Positions 8,831 through 17,937 of a stretch of 64,000 nt of DNA are shown here, in pieces (positions within the stretch are counted from its first letter, which is position 1; each line of letters starts with the position of its first letter). The notes under the pieces were generated by a model. It was not told the DNA's origin and ran no database searches. It saw nothing but the letters and a program-made list of their open reading frames with translations. Where the stretch lies: positions 1-64,000 of IMG/VR virus record IMGVR_UViG_3300025674_000023, one strand, 5' to 3'. The position numbers were made by a program, and so were the translations under genes. Origin of the DNA: a virus.

Positions 8831-10231
8831 ATGCAAATGTTCAATGCCGAGCAATTGCAGGAGAAGTGGTCCCCACTCCTAGACTACGAAGGTCTTGATC
8901 CTATCAAAGATTCTCATCGTAGAGCTGTAACTGCAATCCTGCTCGAAAACCAAGAAACACAAATTCGCGAAGCACAAGAGTTTCTTTACGAGGCACCAAC
9001 CAACAGCACCGGATCCGGTTCTAATCCTGGTCTTGGTGGTGCTACTACTGGAGCTCTTCAAGGTTTCGATCCAGTTCTGATCTCCTTGATCAGACGTTCA
9101 ATGCCTAACTTGATGGCATATGACATCTGTGGCGTTCAACCAATGAACGGTCCTACAGGTCTTATCTTTGCAATGCGTTCACGTTATTCTAGTCAGAGTG
9201 GAGCAGAAAACTTCTACAACGAAGTCGATTCTGCATTCTCTGGTCAGGATTCAGGATTCAACGAAACTGATGGTTTCGTTGATGGTTCTGTTGGTCTTGG
9301 TACTACTGCTCAGGGTGGAAGCAACCCTTCAATCCTTAGCCCAACTGATCAATCCACTAACGCTGGTACTGGCGCTAACCAGTATAACGTTGGTCAAGGT
9401 CTTCGCACCGATGCTGCTGAAGGTCTTGGAGAGTCTGAGCACTTCAACCAGATGGCTTTCTCGATCGAGAAAGTTACTGTTACTGCTAAGTCACGCGCAC
9501 TGAAAGCAGAATATAGTCTTGAACTTGCTCAAGATCTGAAGGCAATTCACGGTCTGAACGCTGAAGCGGAACTCGCAAACATTCTCTCTACTGAGATTCT
9601 TGCTGAAATCAACCGCGAAGTTGTTCGTACCATTTATAAGTCTGCTGTTCCTGGTGCTCAAGCAAACGTTGCTACCGCAGGAACCTTCGACCTCGACGTT
9701 GACTCCAATGGTCGTTGGTCTGTTGAAAAGTTCAAGGGTCTAATCTTCCAAATCGAGCGCGATGCCAACGCTATCGCACAGCAAACTCGTAGAGGAAAGG
9801 GCAACACCATCATTTGCTCTGCAGACGTTGCTTCTGCACTTGCAATGGCTGGTGTTCTCGATTACACTCCTGCACTTAATGCAAATCTTCAGGTAGATGA
9901 TACCGGCAATACTTTCGCTGGTGTTCTTCAGGGCAAGTTCCGCGTTTACATTGACCCATATTCTGCTAACGTTGCTGCTAACCAGTATTACGTCGTAGGA
10001 TACAAGGGTTCTAACCCTTATGACGCAGGTCTCTTCTATTGCCCATACGTTCCTCTCCAAATGGTTCGCGCCGTTGGTGAGAACACCTTCCAGCCTAAGA
10101 TCGGCTTTAAGACCCGTTATGGCATGGTTGCAAATCCATTCGCCAAGGGCGCAACTCTCACCAATCCTGGTGTTATTTCCACCAACTCTAACGTTTACTA
10201 CAGACGCACCAAGGTTACCAACCTTATGTGA
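8831..10231 (+). CDS. gp23: Major capsid protein gp23
   Basis: This 466-residue protein builds the icosahedral head. A predicted gp21 cleavage site, FLYE/APTNS, lies at residues 51-59, so about 54 residues would be removed. The mature part has the T4-type blocks RRSMPNLMAYDICGVQPMNGPTG, TVTAKSRALKAEYSLELAQDL and VIYRPYS-like YIDPYSANVA. Base composition is richer in GC than in the flanking genes and codon choice looks optimised, which is common for the most highly expressed phage gene. A strong hairpin terminator follows. Confidence 0.98.
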   Translation: MQMFNAEQLQEKWSPLLDYEGLDPIKDSHRRAVTAILLENQETQIREAQEFLYEAPTNSTGSGSNPGLGGATTGALQGFDPVLISLIRRSMPNLMAYDICGVQPMNGPTGLIFAMRSRYSSQSGAENFYNEVDSAFSGQDSGFNETDGFVDGSVGLGTTAQGGSNPSILSPTDQSTNAGTGANQYNVGQGLRTDAAEGLGESEHFNQMAFSIEKVTVTAKSRALKAEYSLELAQDLKAIHGLNAEAELANILSTEILAEINREVVRTIYKSAVPGAQANVATAGTFDLDVDSNGRWSVEKFKGLIFQIERDANAIAQQTRRGKGNTIICSADVASALAMAGVLDYTPALNANLQVDDTGNTFAGVLQGKFRVYIDPYSANVAANQYYVVGYKGSNPYDAGLFYCPYVPLQMVRAVGENTFQPKIGFKTRYGMVANPFAKGATLTNPGVISTNSNVYYRRTKVTNLM

Positions 10232-10253
10232 TTTAGATAACAAAGAGTTTTTT

Positions 10254-10281
10254 AGAGGGTTCTTCGGAACCCTCTTTTTTT
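10254..10281 (+). terminator. Rho-independent terminator after gp23
   Basis: A 9-bp stem (10254-10262 with 10267-10275) is closed by a TTCG tetraloop in a C(TTCG)G context and followed by seven T. It is the strongest terminator in the structural module. Confidence 0.9.
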
Positions 10282-10283
10282 AT

Positions 10284-10290
10284 CTAAATA
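10284..10290 (+). promoter_or_regulatory. Late promoter (CTAAATA)
   Basis: CTAAATA directly follows the gp23 terminator and lies 25 bases before the ATG of the next gene. Confidence 0.5.
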
Positions 10291-10308
10291 TATTTAAAGA
10301 CTACTATA

Positions 10309-10977
10309 ATGAAAACTTTTAATCAGTTTTGTGATGATGCAAATATTAATGAATTTTGGAATCCATTTGCATCCAAACCAAAACCACCAAAACCAAAACC
10401 AAAAGGTGATGTAAAAGTTTTAGCATATAAAAATTATAAATCTGGAGAATTAAATAAAACAACAGGTGAATTTACGCCAAGATCACATACTCCATCTGAA
10501 AAAGCAAGATATGGATGGAAACCTGTTAATACAAGTTCTTACGGACCCAAAGATACAACTTCTCAATCATATAATACTGGTAGAGATAAAGTTCAGAGAA
10601 CTGCTGATGGAACTCCATTTTCAGGTTCTACACGAGGTGTAGCTGTTCCTTATAAGTATAAAAAAAATGAAGTTCCAAAAGGTGAATGGGCAGGAACTCC
10701 ATCCAGAAAATTTGGATCTAAAGTAACATTTACTCAAAAACCAATGGGAACTGGTACAAGAAGTATCATAACCCAAGTAAAAGATACTGGCAATTTCGGA
10801 CCTGCTGGAGCAGTTAATCGTTCTACAAGTTTTGATTTGATGAGACAAACTGCAAGAGACTTGACTGGCAATCCAAAATTGACACCGACTCAATATGGAA
10901 AAAGAAAAGTTTATGTAAAATTGACTGAACCAACTAAATATGTTGCTCCTCATGGCGTAGGTCCGGTTATTAAATAA
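10309..10977 (+). CDS. Candidate head-internal protein with capsid-targeting-like N-terminus
   Basis: This 222-residue basic protein is rich in Lys, Gly, Thr and Pro. It is not a recognised enzyme. The N-terminus MKTFNQF resembles the T4 capsid targeting sequence MKTYQEF of internal proteins. A candidate gp21 site (INE/F) lies at residues 13-15, and a KPKPPKPKPK stretch follows it. It sits in its own transcription unit between the gp23 terminator and the tail completion gene. Packaging into the head is inference from the N-terminus. The long linker-like middle looks disordered. Confidence 0.7.
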   Translation: MKTFNQFCDDANINEFWNPFASKPKPPKPKPKGDVKVLAYKNYKSGELNKTTGEFTPRSHTPSEKARYGWKPVNTSSYGPKDTTSQSYNTGRDKVQRTADGTPFSGSTRGVAVPYKYKKNEVPKGEWAGTPSRKFGSKVTFTQKPMGTGTRSIITQVKDTGNFGPAGAVNRSTSFDLMRQTARDLTGNPKLTPTQYGKRKVYVKLTEPTKYVAPHGVGPVIK

Positions 10978-11001
10978 TAGTTCCAATACAAGTAAAAAAC
11001 T

Positions 11002-11550
11002 ATGGCAACATCTTTTGACAAGCAGATACAAAATAGAAATTTTTTATCTCCTGTTGGATTTAAATTTCATCTCTCAAAGTATCCTAAAGTTTCATTCTTT
11101 TGCAATTCTACAAAAATTCCAGAAATTTCATTTTCAACTATTTCGCAATCCACTTATTTAAAAGATATTGATATTCCTGGAGGAAAAATTCAATATGGAG
11201 ATTTAAATTTAAGATTTTTAGTTGATGAAAATATGGAAAATTATGCATTAATTCATAATTGGATAACTGGTTTAGGTTTTCCAGAATCAACAGAACAATT
11301 TGGAAATTTTATTACAAATGATGATGGAATAAAAGATTATAAGGAACAATTTAGTGATGGAAGTCTACATATTTTAAATAGTAATTTTAATACCGTATCA
11401 ATTGTAAAATTTAAAGATTTATTTCCAACTTCATTATCATCATTAGATTTCCAAACATCTGATACTGATATCAATTACTTTACAGCAGAAGCATCTTTCA
11501 AGTATACTATCTACAATATATTAGCATCTGACGGTAGAACACCCTTATGA
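11002..11550 (+). CDS. gp3: Tail completion and sheath stabiliser-like protein (gp3 position)
   Basis: This 182-residue protein follows the capsid gene module and precedes uvsY, where cyanomyovirus genomes carry the gene usually annotated as gp3. The pattern, with a PE..F turn, a KDIDIPGGKIQYGDLNLRFLVDE strand block, NWITGLGFP and a C-terminal EASFKYTIYNI strand, also parallels the tail tube fold seen in gp19 here. It could therefore be a tube-fold protein such as a terminator or initiator. It overlaps uvsY by four bases (ATGA). Confidence 0.7.
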   Translation: MATSFDKQIQNRNFLSPVGFKFHLSKYPKVSFFCNSTKIPEISFSTISQSTYLKDIDIPGGKIQYGDLNLRFLVDENMENYALIHNWITGLGFPESTEQFGNFITNDDGIKDYKEQFSDGSLHILNSNFNTVSIVKFKDLFPTSLSSLDFQTSDTDINYFTAEASFKYTIYNILASDGRTPL

Positions 11551-11978
11551 ATCTTGAACAAATTCAGGAGATGTGGGAGAGGGATTCTTTCATAGATCCA
11601 GATAACTTACATGATGAATCACTTAAAATACCTCAACTTCACTCTAAATACTATACCATATATAATACGATTACTCTTTTAAGAGAAAAGGCAAGAGAGT
11701 CTTTTAATCGTGTGAGATTGGAAAGATATAATTATTATGCAGGTAAAGCACCTGCAGAAGTGTATGAAGAAGATCCATTTCCTTATAAGATAAGAGAAAA
11801 AGATGTGCTTCAACGCTATCTTGATGCTGATGAAAGATTAACAGCAGTAGATTTAAAAATTAAATATTACGATACTATGTTAAAGTTTCTTGAAGAGATT
11901 ATTAAGAATATCTCCAATAGAACTTTTCAAATTAAAAATGCAATCGAGTGGCACAGGTTCCAAGCAGGGTTTAACTAA
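11547..11978 (+). CDS. uvsY: Recombination mediator UvsY
   Basis: This 143-residue protein loads the UvsX recombinase onto single-stranded DNA covered by gp32. T4 UvsY is 137 residues. Shared features are the N-terminal pattern (LEQIQEMWERDSFIDPDNL), the central YNYYAGKAP segment (YYSG in T4), VLQRYLDADERL, and the C-terminal helix with RTFQIKNAIEWHRFQAG. Start and stop overlap its neighbours (ATGA with the previous gene, TAATG with the next), so it is translationally coupled. Confidence 0.93.
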   Translation: MNLEQIQEMWERDSFIDPDNLHDESLKIPQLHSKYYTIYNTITLLREKARESFNRVRLERYNYYAGKAPAEVYEEDPFPYKIREKDVLQRYLDADERLTAVDLKIKYYDTMLKFLEEIIKNISNRTFQIKNAIEWHRFQAGFN

Positions 11979-12172
11979 TGGATGAAGAATCCAAGTTTAT
12001 AATGGATTTTAGTATAGAAGATATTCATCTTTTATACGATTGTGTTTGTAAAAGAATAGAAACCTGGGAGGGATATCCTTCCAGGCATCCATTTGAGCAG
12101 GAGCATCTAAATTACCTCAGAACAGAATTATATAAGGCAGTTTTAGATTTCAAGTTTAATTGTGGAGAATAA
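11978..12172 (+). CDS. Small conserved cyanophage protein of unknown function
   Basis: This 64-residue protein lies between uvsY and uvsW with a one-base stop-start overlap (TAATG). It is helical and acidic, with a YDCVCKRIETWEGYP segment and a second helix HLNYLRTELYKAVLDF. No function is recognised. Its fixed place between the recombination genes suggests a role in that module, which is inference. Confidence 0.75.
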   Translation: MDEESKFIMDFSIEDIHLLYDCVCKRIETWEGYPSRHPFEQEHLNYLRTELYKAVLDFKFNCGE

Positions 12173-12175
12173 ATA
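12167..12175 (+). promoter_or_regulatory. Late promoter (GAATAAATA) for uvsW
   Basis: The element overlaps the stop codon of the preceding small gene and lies 24 bases before the uvsW start. T4 uvsW is also late-expressed, so a late promoter here makes sense. Confidence 0.6.
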
Positions 12176-12198
12176 CTTGTAATTAATATTATGAGTAT

Positions 12199-13662
12199 AT
12201 GTCTCATTTGATTATTCAAAAGAAGAACGAAGTATATTTAACAGTAAAGGCAGATCCTCACGTCTATTATGAACTTGCAGATCAGTTCACGTTTGAGGTT
12301 CCTGGTGCAAAATTTATGCCTCAATTCCGTAGCAGACATTGGGATGGAAAAATTAGATTATTTAACGTTCAAAACGGCGAAGTATATGTTGGATTATTAG
12401 ATAAAGTTACTCAATTTTGCAAAGATCATAATTATACTTTTGAATTTGTAGATAATAAGTTTTATGGTCTTCCTTTTGAATCTAATGAAATGATTTCAAA
12501 AGAAGGTGTAAAAGATTATATGAAATCTATATGCAAATATTCTCCAAGGGATTATCAAGTAGAAGGTGTTTACGACGCCCTAAAACATAATAGAAAGTTA
12601 TTGATATCCCCAACTGCTTCGGGAAAGTCATTGATGATATACTCGATTGTGAGATATCACGTTGAGCGAGAACAAAATATTCTGATAGTCGTTCCAACGA
12701 CTTCCCTAGTAGAACAGATGTATAAAGATTTTGAAGACTATGGTTGGGATGTGGGTTCATTTTGCCACAAAATATACGCAGGAAGAGAAAGAGAGACAGA
12801 TTCGCAGGTGATTATCACTACCTGGCAATCTATATACAAACTTCCACGCCAATATTTTTCAAGATTTAATGTGGTTGTTGGGGATGAAGCACACCAGTTT
12901 AAATCAAAGTCTCTTATATCTATAATGTCAAAACTTGCTGATGCAAAGTATCGTTATGGATTTACAGGCACATTAGACGGAACACAAACTCATAAATGGG
13001 TGTTGGAAGGTCTTTTTGGTCCTTCTTATAAAATTATAAAAACAGATGAATTGATGAAAAAGGGGCATGTTGCTCAATTAGATATCAATGTGCTTCTATT
13101 GAAACATCCAGCACATAAATTTGAAAATTTTGAAGAAGAAGTTCAGTATATCATAAATCATGAACGAAGAAACAAATTTATTCGAAATCTTGCTCTCGAT
13201 CTTAAAGGTAATACTCTTATTCTATTCTCCAGAGTAGAAGGTCATGGTCAACCTTTATATGAAATGATAAATAGCAATAGGATTGATGATCGACATGTCT
13301 TTTTTGTTCATGGTGGAGTGGCAACAGAAGACAGAGAAAAAGTAAGAGAGATTACAGAGAAAGAGAATGATGCGATTATTGTTGCATCTTATGGAACATT
13401 CTCTACTGGCATTAACATTAAAAACTTACACAATGTTATTTTTGCTTCTCCTTCTAAGTCAAGGATTAGAAATCTCCAATCAATTGGGAGAGTTCTCAGA
13501 AAAGGAAATAACAAAACAAAAGCAACGTTATATGATATTGCCGACGACATTTCCTATAAGTCTAGAAAAAATTATACTTTAAATCATCTAATCGAAAGAA
13601 TTAAAGTTTATAATGAAGAAAATTTTAATTACGACATAGTAAACATACCGCTTAAAAATTAA
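12199..13662 (+). CDS. uvsW: DNA helicase UvsW (SF2, recombination and fork regression)
   Basis: This 487-residue SF2 helicase remodels stalled forks and R-loops and drives late recombination-dependent replication. Motif I is SPTASGKS at about 137-144 and motif II is DEAH at 229-232. Motif III region FTGTL, motif V (ASYGTFSTGINI) and motif VI (QSIGRVLRKG) are all visible. The N-terminal domain contains RSRHWDGKIRLFN, as in T4 UvsW. The length is nearly the same as T4 UvsW. Confidence 0.96.
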   Translation: MSHLIIQKKNEVYLTVKADPHVYYELADQFTFEVPGAKFMPQFRSRHWDGKIRLFNVQNGEVYVGLLDKVTQFCKDHNYTFEFVDNKFYGLPFESNEMISKEGVKDYMKSICKYSPRDYQVEGVYDALKHNRKLLISPTASGKSLMIYSIVRYHVEREQNILIVVPTTSLVEQMYKDFEDYGWDVGSFCHKIYAGRERETDSQVIITTWQSIYKLPRQYFSRFNVVVGDEAHQFKSKSLISIMSKLADAKYRYGFTGTLDGTQTHKWVLEGLFGPSYKIIKTDELMKKGHVAQLDINVLLLKHPAHKFENFEEEVQYIINHERRNKFIRNLALDLKGNTLILFSRVEGHGQPLYEMINSNRIDDRHVFFVHGGVATEDREKVREITEKENDAIIVASYGTFSTGINIKNLHNVIFASPSKSRIRNLQSIGRVLRKGNNKTKATLYDIADDISYKSRKNYTLNHLIERIKVYNEENFNYDIVNIPLKN

Positions 13663-13663
13663 T

Positions 13664-14074
13664 ATGGGAGATGAATTTTACGCAATAATAAAATTAGTTT
13701 CTGGGGAAGAAATTCTATCAATAGTTGCTACTGATGATAATGGTGGAAATCCAGTTTTAATTTTGCAAAATCCAGTAATAATAAAATTAATACAAGGTAA
13801 AATGGGAACCATAGCTAAAGTAAAGCCATGGATTGAACTTTCTAATGATGATTTTTATATAGTTAATTTTGATAAAATTATTACTATGACAGAACTTGAA
13901 GATATGAATTTAATTTCAATATATGATGAATATATATCTGATGATAATAAATCTAGACCAGAGTCACCAGGACGTGTAAAGCCAGATTCAAAGATGGGAT
14001 ATATATCTTCAGTAGAAGATGCACGTAAAAGACTAGAAGATATATTTAAACTTAAAGATAATAAAGAAAGCTAA
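13664..14074 (+). CDS. Sm-like (LSm-fold) cyanophage protein, paralogue 1
   Basis: This 136-residue protein starts one base after the uvsW stop. The first 80 residues follow the pattern IIKLVSGEEILSIV, then LQNPVIIK, KPWIEL and a strand FYIVNFDKIIT. That is a small five-strand barrel like Sm/LSm proteins. Two further genes here (32855 and 33153) share the same order of elements. I recall a structure of a cyanophage-derived Sm-like protein, but the link is by pattern only. The C-terminus is charged and ends in a helix (EDARKRLEDIFKL). Confidence 0.6.
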   Translation: MGDEFYAIIKLVSGEEILSIVATDDNGGNPVLILQNPVIIKLIQGKMGTIAKVKPWIELSNDDFYIVNFDKIITMTELEDMNLISIYDEYISDDNKSRPESPGRVKPDSKMGYISSVEDARKRLEDIFKLKDNKES

Positions 14075-14123
14075 ATCTCATCCTTCAAACCCAACAAAGG
14101 TATTCTAGCGATATTTTGATTAC

Positions 14124-14152
14124 TTGTCAAGTCTTTCTCAGTATGATAAAAT
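14124..14152 (+). promoter_or_regulatory. Sigma-70 type promoter upstream of gp55
   Basis: TTGTCA (14124-14129) and TAAAAT (14147-14152) are separated by 17 bases. The gp55 ATG is 36 bases downstream of the -10 box. The gap 14075-14187 holds nothing else that I can identify. Confidence 0.55.
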
Positions 14153-14187
14153 AAAAATAACCTATTAGATTAATAAAAAATGTCGCT

Positions 14188-14712
14188 ATGCCAAGAAAAA
14201 AGACAGAGCATTATGTTAACAATAAAGAGTTGTTGGAGGCAATGATCGTTTACCGTACAAAGGTCGAAAAGAAATATAAAGAGATATACGGCAAAGATTT
14301 ACGAGAACAACCAAAGGAAGAAAGAGCACGAAGATGGGATGGTAAACCACCCATTCCAAATTATCTTGGAGATTGTTTTTTAAAGATTGCAACTCACTTA
14401 TCATATAAACCAAACTTTGTAAATTATATGTTTCGTGAGGATATGATTTCAGATGGAATCGAAAATTGCGTTCAATATATTCATAATTTTGATCCTGAAA
14501 AATCCAAAAATCCTTTTGCTTACTTTACGCAGATCATTCATTATGCTTTTCTCCGTAGAATCCAAAAAGAGAAAAAGCAACTTGACATTAAAACCAAAAT
14601 TATTGAAAAGACGGGTTTTGATGAAGTCATGATGGTTGATGACAGTTTGCTTTCTGGGCATAGTTCAGACTACAACACCATTAAAGATAATATTCAATAT
14701 AGAAACCGATGA
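14188..14712 (+). CDS. gp55: Late transcription sigma factor gp55
   Basis: This 174-residue protein is the minimal sigma that directs host RNA polymerase to TATAAATA late promoters, of which many occur in this window. Recognisable parts are the N-terminal helices, the IATHLSYKPNFVNYMFREDMISDGIENCVQYIHNFDP region that matches sigma region 2, and FAYFTQIIHYAFLRRIQKEKKQ. The C-terminal clamp-binding peptide seen in T4 is not obvious. It overlaps gp47 by ATGA. Confidence 0.93.
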   Translation: MPRKKTEHYVNNKELLEAMIVYRTKVEKKYKEIYGKDLREQPKEERARRWDGKPPIPNYLGDCFLKIATHLSYKPNFVNYMFREDMISDGIENCVQYIHNFDPEKSKNPFAYFTQIIHYAFLRRIQKEKKQLDIKTKIIEKTGFDEVMMVDDSLLSGHSSDYNTIKDNIQYRNR

Positions 14713-15746
14713 GCAAAGTAGCAATTTTAAGTGACACACATTTCGGCGCCAGAAAAGGTTCAAAGTTTCTTCATGATTACTTTGAACTTTTCTACAAAAA
14801 TGTCTTCTTCCCTGCTCTAAAGGAACATGGCGTAGAAACTGTGATTCATATGGGAGATGCTTTTGATAGTCGAAAGTCAATTGACTACCAAAGCCTTGAG
14901 TGGGCAAAAAGAGTTGTATTTGATCCACTTAAAGAGTATGATGTTCACATGATTATTGGTAATCATGATACTTATTATAAAAATACCAATGATGTAAATT
15001 CTCCAGACCTTCTTCTTCAAATTTATTCGAATGTTAAAACATACAGCAAAGCGACAGAAGTTAACATTGGAGGATTGGATATTTTATTTCTACCTTGGAT
15101 TAATTCGGAAAATGAAAGTGAAACCTATCAACTTATTCAAAAGACATCTTGCAAGTGTGCGATGGGGCACCTTGAGCTCCAAGGATTTAGAGTTAATCGA
15201 CAAATCATCATGGAGCATGGTACTGACGGCAAGTTATTTGAGAACTTCACCAGAGTCTACAGCGGTCACTACCACACTAGATCAGATGACGGAAAGGTCT
15301 TCTATCTAGGAAATCCTTATGAGATGTATTGGAATGATGTAAATGATCCAAGAGGATTTCATATTTTTGATACAGAAACCCTAGAACACACCACAATCGA
15401 TAATCCTTATAAGTTATTTTATAATATTTACTATGAGGATACGAACTATAAACTTTTCAATGCCTCTGAATTTAAAGATAAGATTGTAAAGGTTATTGTT
15501 CGTAAAAAATCAAAACCAAAAGACTTTGAAAAGTTTATTGATAAGATTCACTCTGCCGGTGTTCAAGAACTTAAAATTGTAGAAAACTTTGCCATTCAGG
15601 AATCTGAAGATTTTGAAATTAGTGAAGAAGAAAGTACAATTTCTATCTTGAATAGATATATTGATGAGTCGGAGTTCGAATATAATAAGACTACAATTAA
15701 AGGTATATTTGAAGACTTATATAGACAAGCTTGCGAAGTAGAATAA
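14709..15746 (+). CDS. gp47: Recombination endonuclease subunit gp47 (Mre11-like)
   Basis: This 345-residue nuclease subunit of the gp46-gp47 complex resects DNA ends for recombination and host DNA breakdown. Calcineurin-type phosphoesterase motifs are visible: SDTHFG at residues 8-13, HMGDAFD, IIGNHD, and later MGHLEL and YSGHYH. These supply the metal-binding Asp, His and Asn residues. T4 gp47 is 339 residues. A DUF3110-like gene is inserted between it and gp46. Confidence 0.96.
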   Translation: MSKVAILSDTHFGARKGSKFLHDYFELFYKNVFFPALKEHGVETVIHMGDAFDSRKSIDYQSLEWAKRVVFDPLKEYDVHMIIGNHDTYYKNTNDVNSPDLLLQIYSNVKTYSKATEVNIGGLDILFLPWINSENESETYQLIQKTSCKCAMGHLELQGFRVNRQIIMEHGTDGKLFENFTRVYSGHYHTRSDDGKVFYLGNPYEMYWNDVNDPRGFHIFDTETLEHTTIDNPYKLFYNIYYEDTNYKLFNASEFKDKIVKVIVRKKSKPKDFEKFIDKIHSAGVQELKIVENFAIQESEDFEISEEESTISILNRYIDESEFEYNKTTIKGIFEDLYRQACEVE

Positions 15747-16021
15747 TGTGGCTTCTTACACTTAAAGGTAGAAAAGATGACGGAGCATATGCCGTTTATG
15801 ATAGTAAAGGAGGTAAGGTTTTATTTCTTTTTAAAGAAGAAGATGATGCTGTTCGATATGCTTTAATGCTTGAAGATGAAGATGAAAAAGAATATGAAGT
15901 TGTAGAAGTTGATGACGAATTGGCTATAAAAACTTGTATTTTGTATAATTACAAATACTCTATAATTACTCCAAATGACATTGTAATACCACCTAAGAAT
16001 GATAAACTTCAAGAAGATTAA
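15746..16021 (+). CDS. DUF3110-like small protein between gp47 and gp46
   Basis: This 91-residue protein starts at an ATG that overlaps the gp47 stop (TAATG). A longer reading from a TTG upstream would overlap gp47 more and is less likely. The pattern YAVYDSKGGKVLFLFKEEDDAVRYALMLE and the following acidic helix match the DUF3110 family of cyanobacteria, whose function is unknown. Its end overlaps the start of gp46 by 23 bases. The resemblance to a host family suggests cyanobacterial origin. Confidence 0.65.
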   Translation: MWLLTLKGRKDDGAYAVYDSKGGKVLFLFKEEDDAVRYALMLEDEDEKEYEVVEVDDELAIKTCILYNYKYSIITPNDIVIPPKNDKLQED

Positions 16022-17708
16022 ATGGAAAAACTTTTTAAGCACGGGTAATCACTGGACAGAGATTGATTTTCAAAAGAGTGCTACAAACTTAATCATTGGA
16101 ACAAATGGCGCGGGCAAGTCTACTATGCTAGATGCCCTCACTTTTGTTTTATTTAATAAACCATTCCGTAAGATTAACAAACCTCAACTTGTTAATACGA
16201 CAAATGAAAGAGATTGTCTTGTAGAAATTGAGTTTAGTGTAAACAATAAGGAATACTTAGTTCGTCGTGGAATCAAACCAAATGTGTTTGATATTGAAGT
16301 CAACGGAGTTGCTCTTCATAAAGAGGCAGATGACCGTGCTAATCAACGCATTCTTGAAGAGAACATTCTAAAAGTAAACTACAAATCATTTACTCAGATT
16401 GTAATTTTAGGTAGTAGTAATTTTGTTCCCTTCATGCAGTTGAATAGCGCAAATCGTCGAGAGGTTATTGAAGATCTTTTGGATATTCGCATATTCTCTG
16501 CAATGAATAATTTGCTCAAGGATAAGATGAGAAATCTTAAGGAGCAGATTAAGTCACTTGATTTGAAGAAAGAAAACTTAAAAGATAAAGTCAAGATGCA
16601 GAAAGACTTTATTGAAGAACTTGAGAATCGCGGGAATGCCAATATAAATGCCAACAAAGAAAAGATTGCCAAGTTAGATGGAGAAGTTGGCATTTATATT
16701 GAGGAGAATACAGGAACAGAAGAGACTATTCATAGTCTCACAAAGGAACAGGAAGAAGTTATTGGTGCAGGTGATAAGTTAGTAAAACTAAACAATCTCA
16801 AAGGTAAATTGTCTCAAAAGGTAGGTACAATTACCAAAGAACACATGTTTTTTACCGAAAATTCGGTATGCCCTACATGCACTCAGGATATAGAAGAAGA
16901 GTTTCGATTAAATAGAATTACAGACGCTCAAAATAAAGCAAAGGAGCTTCAACAAGGATACAAAGAACTTGAAGAAGCAATTAAAGTTGAAAAGGAGAGA
17001 GAGCGTCAATTCATTGCACTTTCAAAGGAGATTACTGAACTCAATAATGGCATTTCTCAAAACAATACTCGGATTAGTTTCAATCAGAGACAAATCAGAG
17101 ATCTTGAACATGAAATTCAAACTATTACCAATCAGTTACAAAACCGAAATACTGAACATGAGAAATTAGATGAGTTTCAAGAAGGTCTTCAAAAAACGTT
17201 TGAAGACCTGAGTAATAAGAAGGAGCAAATGCTAAACTATGAATTCTCTTATTCCCTCCTTAAAGATGATGGAGTCAAGACTAAAATCATTAAAAAGTAT
17301 TTGCCCTTCATTAATCAACAGGTTAATCGATATTTGCAGTTGATGGATTTTTACATCAACTTTTATCTTGATGAAGAGTTCAATGAAACTATAAAATCTC
17401 CTATTCATGAGGATTTTTCATATTCTTCATTCAGCGAAGGTGAAAAGATGCGTATTGATCTTGCGCTACTTTTTACTTGGCGGGAAGTTGCCAGATTGAA
17501 GAATTCTGTAAATACAAACCTTCTTATTATGGATGAAGTTTTTGACTCATCTTTAGATGGATTTGGAACAGATGAGTTTCTCAAAATTATTCGCTTTGTC
17601 ATCAAAGACGCTAATATATTTGTCATCTCTCATAAGACAGGATTGGAAGATAAGTTTGGAGAAGTAATTCGATTTGACAAAGTGAAAGGATTTAGTAGAA
17701 TGATCTAA
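15999..17708 (+). CDS. gp46: Recombination endonuclease subunit gp46 (Rad50/SbcC-like ATPase)
   Basis: This 569-residue SMC-type ATPase partners gp47. The Walker A motif GTNGAGKST is at residues 34-42, and a zinc-hook CPTC lies near residues 291-294 between two long coiled coils. The ABC signature FSEGEK lies near 478 and the Walker B LLIMDEVFD near 507. The order and length match T4 gp46 (560 residues). A late promoter overlaps its stop codon. Confidence 0.97.
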   Translation: MINFKKIKWKNFLSTGNHWTEIDFQKSATNLIIGTNGAGKSTMLDALTFVLFNKPFRKINKPQLVNTTNERDCLVEIEFSVNNKEYLVRRGIKPNVFDIEVNGVALHKEADDRANQRILEENILKVNYKSFTQIVILGSSNFVPFMQLNSANRREVIEDLLDIRIFSAMNNLLKDKMRNLKEQIKSLDLKKENLKDKVKMQKDFIEELENRGNANINANKEKIAKLDGEVGIYIEENTGTEETIHSLTKEQEEVIGAGDKLVKLNNLKGKLSQKVGTITKEHMFFTENSVCPTCTQDIEEEFRLNRITDAQNKAKELQQGYKELEEAIKVEKERERQFIALSKEITELNNGISQNNTRISFNQRQIRDLEHEIQTITNQLQNRNTEHEKLDEFQEGLQKTFEDLSNKKEQMLNYEFSYSLLKDDGVKTKIIKKYLPFINQQVNRYLQLMDFYINFYLDEEFNETIKSPIHEDFSYSSFSEGEKMRIDLALLFTWREVARLKNSVNTNLLIMDEVFDSSLDGFGTDEFLKIIRFVIKDANIFVISHKTGLEDKFGEVIRFDKVKGFSRMI

Positions 17709-17711
17709 ATA
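17705..17711 (+). promoter_or_regulatory. Late promoter (CTAAATA) overlapping the gp46 stop
   Basis: CTAAATA lies 28 bases before the ATG of the next small gene. Confidence 0.45.
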
Positions 17712-17738
17712 CCATTAGTATCATGGACACTTTTAATT

Positions 17739-17936
17739 ATGGGATACATACCTTATTCACCTGAATGGCATAGATATCGTTATCTTAAGGAATCGATAGA
17801 TAAATATCTAGATGATGGCATAGAACCTACTTCTATAATGAATGATATTAGGCATATACTTCATGTAAGATCTGAAGTTGCTTATCAGGAGTTCAATAGA
17901 ATCAATCAACTAGAGCACCATCTCTCGGAAGAATAA
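17739..17936 (+). CDS. Small conserved cyanophage protein of unknown function
   Basis: This 65-residue helical protein begins MGYIPYSPEWHRYRYLKESID. No catalytic motif is seen. It is followed after one base by the next gene, so the two are probably cotranslated. Confidence 0.7.
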   Translation: MGYIPYSPEWHRYRYLKESIDKYLDDGIEPTSIMNDIRHILHVRSEVAYQEFNRINQLEHHLSEE

Positions 17937-17937
17937 T

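Noticed and set aside
9740-10243. Minus-strand frame opposite the gp23 3' end
   Set aside because: No ribosome site or promoter is present, and it lies entirely within the highly conserved capsid gene.
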